DNA of 64,000 nucleotides from the NCBI GenBank assembly GCA_046348365.1, contig JAXMEL010000001.1, positions 558,001 through 622,000 on the forward strand. Reading direction: 5' to 3'. Source of the stretch: JAEUPI01 sp046348365 (GTDB lineage Bacteria > Pseudomonadota > Gammaproteobacteria > Burkholderiales > Burkholderiaceae_C). The position numbers and the translations under genes were made by a program. Each line of letters begins with the position of its first letter. The first letter of the stretch is position 1. Of this stretch, positions 1-7,794 are shown piece by piece. The notes below the pieces were generated by a model. It saw nothing but the letters and a program-made list of their open reading frames with translations, had not been told where the DNA came from and made no database searches.

Positions 1-2016
1 GGCGTAGTAGCCGGCATCGGTCAAACCAAGCTCGGCGCCCGCGTCGTGCAGCGCCAGGTACACATGGCGCGCCATCTCGATCGGCACGTACAGCTCCACG
101 CCGGGGCCGCCCACGTAGCTCATGCGCGCGGCACGTGCCCGCGCGAGGCCAACGTCGACTTCGCGCGTCCAGGCGAAGGCCAGGCCCTGCGGCGACAGGT
201 CGTCGGGGCACACGCGGCGCATCAGCTCGGCTGCGCGCGGCCCCATCACCGACAGCACCGACTGCAGCGCGCTGATGTCGGTGACCGTGACGTGCTCGCG
301 CGCGCCGACGTGGCGCTCGATCCAGTCGCGGTCGCGCTGCGGCTGCGCCGAGCCGGTGACGAGCTGGAAGCGGTCGGCCGCGAGGCGGATCACCGTGCAG
401 TCGCTCTCGAAGCCACCGCGCGCGTTGAGCATCGCGGTGTAGACCATCTTGTGCACCGGCACGTCGACGTCGTTGGCGCACAGGCGCTGCAGCAGCGCGC
501 AGGCGTCGCGCCCCTGCACCAGCAGCTTGCCGAACGAGGTCTGGTCGTAGAGGGCCACCGTCTCGCGCGTGGCGCGCTGCTCGCGCTGCACCCACGGCAG
601 CCAGCCGGGCATGCCCAAGCCGTAAGCTGGACGCAGCGCGCCCGCGGGCTTGAAGTAGTTCGCGCGTTCCCAGCCGTTCTTGCTGCCCCACTCGGCGCCC
701 TTGGCGGCGAGCAGGTCGTACAGCGGCGACGTGCGCAATGGGCGCGCCGATTCCAGCTCCTGCCGCGGCCAGCGCATCGCGTAGTGCAGGCCCAGCGATT
801 CGACGGTGCGCTCGGCAAGTTGACGGCGATTGGCGCTGAAGGGGCCGAAGCGGCGCACGTCCACGTCCCACAGGTCGCCCGGCGCCTCGCCGTCGGCGAT
901 CCATTGCGCGACGAGCCGCCCGGCGCCGCCGGAGTTGGCGATGCCGGCCGAGTTGAAGCCCGCGCAGACGAAGTAATGCCGCAGCCCCGGCGCCTCGCCG
1001 ATGATGAAGTTGCCGTCGGGCGTGAAGCTCTCGGGCCCGTTGAGCAGCATCTTGATCTCGGCGCTCTCCAGGCACGGCGTGCGGTGGATGGCGTTGGTCA
1101 TCAGCGGTTCGAACTGGTCCCAGTCCTCGTCGAGCAGCTGGAACTGGAACGTGCTCGGTATCGGGTCGACGCGCCACGGCTTGGCCACCGGCTCGAAGCC
1201 GCCCATCACCAGGCCGCCGACCTCCTCCTTGTAGTAGATGAAGCCGTCGGGGTCGCGCACCACCGGCGTCATCGGGTGCACGCCGTCGATCTTGCCGGTG
1301 ACGATGTAGAAGTGCTCGGCCGAATACAGCGGCACGTTCACGCCCGCGAGCGCGCCGAACTGCCGTGCCCATTGCCCGGCGCAGTTGACGAGCACCTCGC
1401 AGCGCAGCTCGCGCTCTTCACCCTCCACGCGCGTGCGCACGCCGGCCACGCGCTCGCCGCTCTCGCCGCGCGCAGTGATCACGCCGATGACCTCCGCGCC
1501 TTCGATCATCTTCACGCCGCGATTGCGCGCGCCCTTGGCCAGGCTCATGCACAGATCGGCCGGGTTGGCCTTGCCGTCACAGGGGATCCACTGCGCGCCC
1601 TGCAGGTCGCTGGTGCGCATCGGCGCGAACTTCTCGCCGGCCTCGCGCGGCGAGATCAGGTGCACCTCGACGCCGAAGCCGCGCGCGAGCGCGGCCTGTT
1701 TCTTCAGCAGCTGCCAGCGCTCGGGCGTGCGCGCGACGTTGACGCTGCCGCAGGCCTTCCAGCCGGTGGCGAGGCCCGTCTCGGCTTCGAGCGTCGCGTA
1801 CAGCTCGATGCCGTAGCGGCTCATCGCCGTCATCGTGCGGTTGGGGCGCATCTGGCCCACGAGGCCGGCCGCGTGCCAGGTGGTGCCGCTGGTGAGTTTG
1901 CCCTGTTCGAGCAGCAGCACGTCGGTGATGCCGAGCCGGGCCAGGTGATAGGCAACTGAGCAGCCGGCGATGCCGCCGCCGACGATGACGACGCGCGCGG
2001 CGGTGGGCTGACTCAT
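1..2016 (-). CDS. FAD-dependent dimethylglycine/sarcosine dehydrogenase-like protein (3' end outside window)
   Basis: This probably oxidises an N-methylated glycine (dimethylglycine or sarcosine type), passing the one-carbon unit to tetrahydrofolate. The start is ATG at 2016, with AGGAGG seven bases upstream. The N-terminus has the FAD dinucleotide-binding motif GGGIAG at residues 13-18, inside a classic beta-alpha-beta fold. The first 400 or so residues read as a DAO-type oxidoreductase, including SGTTWHAAG and the late FAD contact NSAGIANSGGAG. The rest matches the aminomethyltransferase (GcvT) half of this family, with YDQTSFGKLLVQG and DVDVPVHKMVYTAMLNARGG. 672 codons are visible; family members are about 800-850 residues, so roughly the last fifth lies beyond base 1. 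The exact methylated substrate cannot be read from the sequence. Confidence 0.85.
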   Translation of the reverse strand, partial: MSQPTAARVVIVGGGIAGCSVAYHLARLGITDVLLLEQGKLTSGTTWHAAGLVGQMRPNRTMTAMSRYGIELYATLEAETGLATGWKACGSVNVARTPERWQLLKKQAALARGFGVEVHLISPREAGEKFAPMRTSDLQGAQWIPCDGKANPADLCMSLAKGARNRGVKMIEGAEVIGVITARGESGERVAGVRTRVEGEERELRCEVLVNCAGQWARQFGALAGVNVPLYSAEHFYIVTGKIDGVHPMTPVVRDPDGFIYYKEEVGGLVMGGFEPVAKPWRVDPIPSTFQFQLLDEDWDQFEPLMTNAIHRTPCLESAEIKMLLNGPESFTPDGNFIIGEAPGLRHYFVCAGFNSAGIANSGGAGRLVAQWIADGEAPGDLWDVDVRRFGPFSANRRQLAERTVESLGLHYAMRWPRQELESARPLRTSPLYDLLAAKGAEWGSKNGWERANYFKPAGALRPAYGLGMPGWLPWVQREQRATRETVALYDQTSFGKLLVQGRDACALLQRLCANDVDVPVHKMVYTAMLNARGGFESDCTVIRLAADRFQLVTGSAQPQRDRDWIERHVGAREHVTVTDISALQSVLSVMGPRAAELMRRVCPDDLSPQGLAFAWTREVDVGLARARAARMSYVGGPGVELYVPIEMARHVYLALHDAGAELGLTDAGYYA

Positions 2017-2237
2017 CGTGGGACCTCCTGTGGGCGGCGATGGCCGCGGAACGACCGCGCTGTCTGCTTGACTGCGCCGTCCGGCCCGCGAAGCGTCGTC
2101 GTCCTAAGGGGCGGCATCAGGCAGCCCCCTACTGATATGTCCCGACGTGGGAGTTGTCCGCGCGACACGGCTGCGTGGAACAAGTTGTTCAAGAATGTGC
2201 CGACACGAATTCAACGATCGACATGGAGTCAGTCAAG

Positions 2238-4265
2238 ATGATCACGCCCAGAAGAACCCTCGTTTCGGCCGCCGTGCTCGTCGCGTGCGGCGCGTCGGGG
2301 CAGACACCCGCAGGCAGCAACGCTGCAGGCACCGGCCCGGCGAACGCGGTGCCCGGTCAATGCTACGCCAAGGTCGTGATTCCGGCCCGGTTCGAGACGC
2401 GCAGCGAGCAGGTGGTCCAGGTCCCCGCCAGCAAGCGCATGGTGCTCGTGCCCGCGACGTTCAAGACCGAGACCGAGCAGGTGCTGGTGACGCCGGAATA
2501 CAAGCGCACGATCACGATTCCGGCCACCTACAAGACCGTCACCGAAGACGTGGTCGCGGTGCCGGCGAGCACGCGCGTCGAGCCGATTCCCGGCACCTTC
2601 AAGGAGGTCAGCGAGCAGATCGAGGTCGCCTCGGCGAGCCAACGCATCGAAGTCGTGCCGGCAACGTTCAAGACCGCCACCGAGCAAGTGCTGGTCACGC
2701 CCGAGCGCAAGGAGCTGCGCGTGATTCCGGCCACCTACGAAACCGTCGAAGAGTCGGTCACGATCCGGCCGGCGACCAAGCGCGTCGAGGTCATCCCGCC
2801 CACCTACAAGACGGTGACCGAAGAGGTGATGGTGCGGCCGGAGTCGCTCACCTACGAGCCGATCCAGCTGCCGATGAAGCGGGTGAGCGAGGAGATGCTC
2901 AAGCGCGAGGCCGGCACGCGGCTCGACGCCCAGGGGCCCAAGTTCAAGACCGTCACCGAGCAGGTGATGGTCCGCGAGGCGAGCAAGCGCCTGGTCGAGG
3001 TGCCGGCGGTGTTCGAGACGGTGAGCGAGCGCGTCAAGGTTGCCGACGCATCGACGCAGTGGAAGCGCGGCCGCGCCTGGCTCGGACAGGCGCGCGAGGT
3101 GCGCCCGGTCAAGGGCTTCGTGCTCGACGCCAACGGTGCGGCATCGGGCGGCGCGGGCACCAGCCCGGCCAAGTGGGTGGCGAGCAACAACGCCTCGCTC
3201 GACGACGACGACGTGATGTGCCTGGTCGAGGTGCCCGAGCGCTGGGAGACCGTGCAGCGCCGCGTGCTCAAGACGCCGGCGTCGGTGCGCGAGGTCGATG
3301 TGCCTGCCGAATACGCCACCGTCACCAAGCGCGTGCTCGACAAGGAAGCCTCGGTCCAGGAGGTCGAGCTGCCGCCCAGCTACCAGACCGTGACGCACCA
3401 GGTGATCGATGTCGAGACACTGAAGGCGCGCGGCTACAAGTTCGACGACAAGGGCGACATCGTCGGCATGCCCAACGGCGAACGCGTGCTGCGTGCCGCC
3501 GCGGTGCGCGGCGCCACCGACAAGAGCGCCGGAGCCGAGTCGGGCACCGAGGGCTATGTCCGCGAGGTCAAGGTTCCGGCGCAGTACACGACGGTCAAGC
3601 GGCAGGTGATCGATCAGCCGGCGGGCGTGCGCGAAATCGACGTGCCCGCGGTGACCAAGGCGGTCAGCAAGCAGGTGGTCAAGACTCCGGCACGGACCGA
3701 GGAGGTCGTGATTCCGGCGGTCTTCAAGACCGTGACGCGCGAGGTCATCGACAAGCCGGCCAGCACGCGCGAAGTGCCGGTGCCGGCGCAGTTCAAGACC
3801 GTGACGCGGCAGGTGGTCGACACGCCGCCCAGTTCGCGCGAGATCCCGGTGCCGGCCCAGACCAAGACCGTGAACTACCGCGTCGTCGACCAGCCGGCAT
3901 CAACGCGCGAGGAGGTGGTGCCCGCGGCCTACAAGACCATGTCGCGCCAGGTCGTCGACCAGCCGGCGACGATGCGGGAGGTCGAAGTCCCGGCCGTCTA
4001 CCAGACGCTGACGCGCGAGGTCAAGGTGGCCGACGCCACCACCGAGTGGCGCTCGATCCTCTGCGAAACGAATGCCACGCCGGCCAAGCTGAAGGAGATC
4101 CAGCAGGCGCTGGCGACCGCGGGGTTCAACCCCGGGCCGATCGACGGCGTCATCCGCGCTCAGACGATGAAGGCGGTGAACGACTATCAGAGCGCCAAGG
4201 GGCTGCCGATCGACGCCTACCTGAACCTCGAAACCGTCAAGTCATTGGGCGTCAAGCCCAACTGA
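2238..4265 (+). CDS. Repeat lipoprotein with C-terminal peptidoglycan-binding domain
   Basis: I do not recognise a named family for the whole protein. ATG at 2238 is chosen because GGAG lies nine bases upstream; an in-frame ATG at 2223 is possible. The N-terminus MITPRRTLVSAAVLVAC looks like a lipoprotein signal with lipobox LVAC, so a surface or outer-membrane anchor is likely. The body is about 17 copies of a degenerate unit of about 23 residues, roughly VPAxYKTVTxxVxxxPAxxRE. Two loops interrupt the repeats (about residues 280-330 and 395-435). The last 60 residues form a PG_binding_1-type domain, with LQ-like QQALATAGFNPGPIDG and TMKAVNDYQ. Alternating beta and polar residues suggest a long beta-rod that ends on peptidoglycan, but this is inference. 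The gene converges on its neighbour, with two bases between the stop codons. Confidence 0.75.
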   Translation: MITPRRTLVSAAVLVACGASGQTPAGSNAAGTGPANAVPGQCYAKVVIPARFETRSEQVVQVPASKRMVLVPATFKTETEQVLVTPEYKRTITIPATYKTVTEDVVAVPASTRVEPIPGTFKEVSEQIEVASASQRIEVVPATFKTATEQVLVTPERKELRVIPATYETVEESVTIRPATKRVEVIPPTYKTVTEEVMVRPESLTYEPIQLPMKRVSEEMLKREAGTRLDAQGPKFKTVTEQVMVREASKRLVEVPAVFETVSERVKVADASTQWKRGRAWLGQAREVRPVKGFVLDANGAASGGAGTSPAKWVASNNASLDDDDVMCLVEVPERWETVQRRVLKTPASVREVDVPAEYATVTKRVLDKEASVQEVELPPSYQTVTHQVIDVETLKARGYKFDDKGDIVGMPNGERVLRAAAVRGATDKSAGAESGTEGYVREVKVPAQYTTVKRQVIDQPAGVREIDVPAVTKAVSKQVVKTPARTEEVVIPAVFKTVTREVIDKPASTREVPVPAQFKTVTRQVVDTPPSSREIPVPAQTKTVNYRVVDQPASTREEVVPAAYKTMSRQVVDQPATMREVEVPAVYQTLTREVKVADATTEWRSILCETNATPAKLKEIQQALATAGFNPGPIDGVIRAQTMKAVNDYQSAKGLPIDAYLNLETVKSLGVKPN

Positions 4266-4267
4266 GG

Positions 4268-5593
4268 CTACAACTGCTGCGGCCGACTTGCCGAGGTCGG
4301 CCGCATCGCGAACTGCCTGCACTGCGCCACCCATTGGTCGCGTTCGATGCGACCGTGGAAGGCCTCCAGCTGCGCGTCGGCGTGTTCGATGTCGGCGGGC
4401 TGCCAATCGGCGATCTGCCAGAAGTAGTAGACGCCGATGTTGTGCAGCATCTTCTCCAGCACCTCGGCGACGCCCTTGATCTCCTTGAGGTCGTCGGGCT
4501 CGCCGAATGCCGGGCGCGCGAGCAGATTGCGGCTGCCTGCGCGGATGACGGCAGCGGCGGGCTCCGGTACCGCAGCGGGCCGGGGCGCGGGCGCGGCCAG
4601 GCGCTGCTCGATCGCCGCCAGGCGCGCCTCGACGGGTCCGAGGTCGATCGTCTGCGGCGCGGGGTACGGCGGGAACGGCGGCACCGTGGGGATCACGATG
4701 GCGCGGATCGCGCGCTCCACGGCGTCGATGCGTGCATGCAGCGGCGTCAAGTCGGTCGGCGGCGTGGGTTGCGGCGGCTCGGGCATGCGGATCGCCCTGA
4801 CTGCCGCCTCCAATTGAGCGATGCGCTGACTCATGGGTGAGAGGTCCACCTCCTTGGGTACGGGCGGCACAGGGATGTGGATCGACCGGATCGCCTGCTC
4901 GAGCGCATTCAGGCGGCTGGTCACCGGCGCCAGGTCGACCGCTGGCGGAGGGCCGGGAATGCGGATGGCGCGCACTGCGGCGTCGACCGCTTCCACCTTG
5001 GACGACAGCGGCTGCAGGTTCAGCGGCGCCGCGGGTTCGGGCATGCGAATGCCCGCGATCGCGCGCTCGAGCTGATCGAGCCGCGACTGAATCGGCGCGA
5101 AGTCCACCTCCTTGGGCTGCGGGATGCGAATTGCGCTCACTGCCGCGAGGACGGGTGACAGGTCCACGTCTTTCGGTTGCGGGATGCGAATCGCGCTCAC
5201 CGCAGCGAGGACGGGTGACAGGTCCACGTCTTTCGGTTGCGGGATGCGAATCGCGCTCACCGCAGCGAGGACGGGCGACAGGTCCACGTCTTTCGGTTGC
5301 GGGATGCGGATCGCGTTGACCGCGGAAAGCACCGGCGACAGATCGGTCGGCACCGGCTTGGGAATATCGACCGCCCGCACCGCGCGCTCCACGTCACCCA
5401 CGCGATCGATCACCGGCGTGAAGTCGAGCCGTGCGTCGATGCCGCGGCGCCACGCTGCCCAGTCATGCGTCATGCTGGCGTATTCGGTGGTCACGTCCTC
5501 GAAGCGACGGCGGGCCCACCAGCGGCCGAGCAACGCGCCGAAAAGGGCTGCCAGCAACAGCAGCGCCAGGATCTTGAAGAGCAGGATGGTCAT
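4268..5593 (-). CDS. Membrane-anchored repeat protein with helix-hairpin-helix-like C-terminus
   Basis: The function is unknown. The protein has 441 residues. One N-terminal membrane segment (residues 3-22, LLFKILALLLLAALFGALLG) is followed by basic residues, which suggests a bitopic inner-membrane protein. The middle holds about ten units of about 20 to 36 residues in which a short amphipathic helix (LSPVLAAVSAIRI) is followed by a proline hinge (PQPKDVD). Four of these units are nearly identical at the DNA level. Longer units (RLDQLERAIAGIRMPEP) look like coiled-coil heptads. The end, DDLKEIKGVAEVLEKMLHNI, followed by YYFWQIADWQPADI, resembles the small helix-hairpin-helix module found at the ends of several membrane or NADH-dehydrogenase-linked proteins. 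It lies 55 bases downstream of the OmpA-like gene, probably as one operon. Confidence 0.75.
   Translation of the reverse strand: MTILLFKILALLLLAALFGALLGRWWARRRFEDVTTEYASMTHDWAAWRRGIDARLDFTPVIDRVGDVERAVRAVDIPKPVPTDLSPVLSAVNAIRIPQPKDVDLSPVLAAVSAIRIPQPKDVDLSPVLAAVSAIRIPQPKDVDLSPVLAAVSAIRIPQPKEVDFAPIQSRLDQLERAIAGIRMPEPAAPLNLQPLSSKVEAVDAAVRAIRIPGPPPAVDLAPVTSRLNALEQAIRSIHIPVPPVPKEVDLSPMSQRIAQLEAAVRAIRMPEPPQPTPPTDLTPLHARIDAVERAIRAIVIPTVPPFPPYPAPQTIDLGPVEARLAAIEQRLAAPAPRPAAVPEPAAAVIRAGSRNLLARPAFGEPDDLKEIKGVAEVLEKMLHNIGVYYFWQIADWQPADIEHADAQLEAFHGRIERDQWVAQCRQFAMRPTSASRPQQL
5101..5340. repeat. Four 60-bp tandem repeats inside the 4268-5593 gene
   Basis: The period is exactly 60 bases (20 codons), so the frame is kept. 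The units starting at 5161 and 5221 differ at a single base (gggtgaca versus gggcgaca). The flanking units at 5101 and 5281 have diverged further. This pattern points to recent copy-number change by slippage or recombination. Confidence 0.95.
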
Positions 5594-5648
5594 GGCGGGT
5601 GACTCGTGGTGGGTTCGGGGTCGGGTGACGTGAAGATGGGCTGCCGCT

Positions 5649-6482
5649 TCAGGGCGGCAGCACCTTGAATTCGATGCGACGGTTCTTGGCGCGCCCTGCT
5701 GCCGTGGCGTTGTCGCCGATCGGCCGGTCGGGGCCGAAGCCCTGGGCGGCCAAGCGCTCGGCCGCGATGCCGCGCGCGACCAGCGCAGCGCGCACGGCCT
5801 CGGCGCGCGCCTGGCTCAATGCCTGGTTCGTCTGCGCGCTGCCGATCGCATCGGTGTGGCCCTCGATGCGGACGACGCCCGGACAGTCCTTCGCGGCCTG
5901 CGCCAGTTCATCGAGCAGGGCATTGCTGTTCGACGCCACCTCGGATCGACTGGTGGCGAACTCGATGCGACGGTCCTGCAGCAGCGCGGCCAGCGACTTC
6001 TCGCATCGCGCGGCGGCTTGCACCGCGACTGCGGGTACCGGGGCGGTGACGACCGCGGGAGCCGGCGGCGGCGCGACCGGCTCGGTGAACATGCCCTGCA
6101 CGTCGACGGCGCAGAGCTTCGGCCCGGCCCAGGTGGCGCACGTCGCGGCGCGTGCCACGGCCAGCGCCTTGTCGCCGGCACCGGCAGCAGGTTGTGCGCC
6201 CGAAAGCACCACGTGCTGGCCGCTCACCGCCACGGCGGGCCACGACAGCCCTGCAGCGGTCAACGCACGGGTCACGCCATCGCGAACGCGCGACTCGATC
6301 GCCACGCGTGCGAAGGGCCCGAGTGCATAGAGCGCCACGGCCGCCAGCCCGAGCAGCGGCAACAGCCCGTGCCACACGAACGGCCTGACCGTATGGTCGC
6401 GCTGCACCCAGCGCCGGCTTCGCACGACCGTGCCCGCGCTGCTGCCATAACCGCCAACTGCAGCGGCCACTTCGCTTGCCAT
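5649..6482 (-). CDS. OmpA-family protein with BON-like segment
   Basis: This probably links the membrane to peptidoglycan. Start ATG at 6482 is fixed by a strong AGGAGGTG five bases upstream, giving 277 residues. A single membrane segment lies near residues 34-55 (HGLLPLLGLAAVALYALGPF). It is followed by a BON-like stretch (VRDGVTRALTAAGL, then a WPAVAVSGQHVVLSG strand pair) and a proline/alanine linker. The OmpA C-terminal domain covers about residues 165-277 and has the expected VVRIEGHTDAIGS, NQALSQARAEAVRAALVARG and AKNRRIEFKV motifs. It reads toward the repeat gene 55 bases downstream. The layout (anchor, BON, OmpA) resembles envelope proteins of the ArfA/OmpATb type, but the role here is unknown. 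Confidence 0.85.
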   Translation of the reverse strand: MASEVAAAVGGYGSSAGTVVRSRRWVQRDHTVRPFVWHGLLPLLGLAAVALYALGPFARVAIESRVRDGVTRALTAAGLSWPAVAVSGQHVVLSGAQPAAGAGDKALAVARAATCATWAGPKLCAVDVQGMFTEPVAPPPAPAVVTAPVPAVAVQAAARCEKSLAALLQDRRIEFATSRSEVASNSNALLDELAQAAKDCPGVVRIEGHTDAIGSAQTNQALSQARAEAVRAALVARGIAAERLAAQGFGPDRPIGDNATAAGRAKNRRIEFKVLPP

Positions 6483-6769
6483 CGAGCACCTCCTTGATCG
6501 CGCAACGACGAAGACCGGACGACCAACACGCCGTGCGCGTTGTGCGCGCTTCGATCGTACCCGTGCAGGACGCGCTGTGCATCCGCTTTCCATCGGGGTT
6601 AGAGCCATCAGGGCATCCCTTAGCGGACTCGTGGCGCGGATGGCGCCGGCTGGACGCGGCACACGACCGTGCGCAATATCAATGCGCAGATGTGTCGCGG
6701 CCATCGCGGCAGCTGCAGACGGCCCGCGAGGCGCTAGAGTGACGCCCGACGCATTGCCCGCGTGTCGTC
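6483..6769. other. Intergenic region, no gene seen
   Basis: 287 bases upstream of the OmpA-like gene. Apart from that gene's ribosome binding site I see no coding sequence. A pair of TGCGCA hexamers seven bases apart lies near 6671-6690; its meaning is unknown. Confidence 0.5.
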
Positions 6770-7006
6770 ATGCCGTTTCGCGAACGCGCTCCGATCGACC
6801 CCGTGACGCTCGCCTACCCGGGCTTCTACCGCGTGCGGCCCGGCTCGTTGGTGGAGCCGGGCGATCAGCAGCTGGACCCGGCCGGCCGCCCGTATCCGTG
6901 CTCGCTCGAGCAGGTGGGGCGGGTCGTGACCACCGAACGCGTCGTGCTGCGCGTCGACCGCCGCCGGGCCCACGGCGACGAGGCCAAGCCGGGTTTGAAG
7001 CCCTGA
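6770..7006 (+). CDS. Small hypothetical protein (78 aa)
   Basis: The composition is protein-like rather than the arginine-rich run of a shadow frame (MPFRERAPIDPVTLAYPGFY at the start). No signal peptide, membrane segment or known motif is visible. There is no clear Shine-Dalgarno sequence before the ATG. A hairpin (7014-7035) follows the stop codon directly. It is plausible but unproven; the alternative is that 6483-7079 is non-coding. Confidence 0.4.
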   Translation: MPFRERAPIDPVTLAYPGFYRVRPGSLVEPGDQQLDPAGRPYPCSLEQVGRVVTTERVVLRVDRRRAHGDEAKPGLKP

Positions 7007-7013
7007 ATGAGAA

Positions 7014-7035
7014 CGGCCCGGCGTTGGCCGGGCCG
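7014..7035. terminator. GC-rich hairpin between convergent genes
   Basis: CGGCCCGGC (7014-7022) pairs with GCCGGGCCG (7027-7035), a nine-base stem with a four-base loop. It lies between the stop of the small ORF at 7006 and the stop of the PEP-CTERM gene at 7080. No T-tract follows on either strand, so intrinsic termination is uncertain. Confidence 0.4.
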
Positions 7036-7079
7036 ATCATCGTGCGGGAGCGCGGATCGCTCCCGGCGCGCAGACAGCC

Positions 7080-7598
7080 TCAGCTGCTCTTGCGCCGGCG
7101 TCCGGCGATGCCGGCGATGCCTAGCGCCAGACCCGCCAACGCGAGGCTGCCCGGCTCCGGTACCTTGCTGCCGGGCGGCGTGGACGTTGCCGGGCCGACG
7201 TTGCTGAAGTTGCCGTGGGCAGGGTCGAAGAAATCGAGGATATCCTTTGCCAAAAAGGCGACGTTCGTCGTGAAAGCCGGATGGCCGGCTCCATTTCCAA
7301 TCTTCAGCCAGTAGTTGCCGGCCGAACCGGCATACGAGATCAGCGACTCCCATCCAAAGCCAGAGTCGTCGTCGACCGCCAGCGTGGTGGTTCCGGCCCC
7401 GTCCAGAAGCCACATCACGGGATCGGCAGTGGATCCCGCGGTGCCGACCCAGAACCCGTCGGCGTCGCCGTTCCACGTGAACGGTATGTAGGTGTAGCCG
7501 CCGGCAGCCACATTCACGGGGCTGACGACCTCGAGCGGCCCCGCCTGAGCGAAACCCAGGGCCGACATCAGCGCTGCCATGATCGCGATCTTCTTCAA
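7080..7598 (-). CDS. PEP-CTERM sorting-domain secreted protein
   Basis: A small exported protein of 172 residues, probably processed at the C-terminus by an exosortase and delivered to the cell surface or exopolysaccharide matrix. TTG at 7598 is taken as the start because it gives a complete Sec signal (KKIAIMAALMSALGFAQA) and is preceded by a G-rich ribosome binding site. ATG at 7580 would remove the basic n-region. The end shows the canonical sorting signal: VPEPGSLALAGLALGIAG, then a basic tail (RRRKSS). The mature part is rich in G, D, W and aromatic residues and belongs to no family I can name. No exosortase gene lies in this window, so processing depends on one elsewhere. Confidence 0.88.
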   Translation of the reverse strand: MKKIAIMAALMSALGFAQAGPLEVVSPVNVAAGGYTYIPFTWNGDADGFWVGTAGSTADPVMWLLDGAGTTTLAVDDDSGFGWESLISYAGSAGNYWLKIGNGAGHPAFTTNVAFLAKDILDFFDPAHGNFSNVGPATSTPPGSKVPEPGSLALAGLALGIAGIAGRRRKSS

Positions 7599-7645
7599 TT
7601 CTGCCCCCTTAAGGTATTCGGTTCGTATGAGTGCGTGCTCTTATA

Positions 7646-7661
7646 AGCAGATCCCGTGCCC
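7646..7661 (-). promoter_or_regulatory. Candidate sigma-54 (RpoN) promoter of the PEP-CTERM gene
   Basis: On the minus strand the site reads GGGCACGGGATCTGCT. It has GG and GC dinucleotides exactly ten bases apart and matches 14 of the 16 positions of the consensus TGGCACG-N4-TTGCW. The expected start would be near 7635, about 37 bases before the TTG codon. From memory of work on floc-forming bacteria, RpoN with the PrsK/PrsR system drives PEP-CTERM genes, which agrees with this placement. Confidence 0.6.
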
Positions 7662-7794
7662 ACTGCCGGTGCCGCACCCGGAATTCGCAGATTTCTCCTT
7701 GTAGATCAACGGCCTAACGTCGCACTCGGCCTTCACCTGCGCGGCAAAGGCAATCTCGCAATCACCGAGTCGTCAAGAACTCCGACAGTGCCGG

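Noticed and set aside
46..1959. Very long plus-strand open frame (about 637 codons) antisense to the dehydrogenase gene
   Set aside because: Composition is H/R/A/V-rich without motifs; it is the antisense image of a well-supported gene in GC-rich DNA. The same holds for other long frames, for example 18844-22368 and 53122-55700.
2229..3398. Minus-strand frame opposite the repeat lipoprotein with its own regular repeats
   Set aside because: Its regularity (LGDGLVGGRN-type) mirrors the repeats of the real gene; there is no start signal or known domain.
5101..5340. Possible CRISPR-like array
   Set aside because: The repeats are directly abutting 60-base units without spacers and lie in frame inside a gene.
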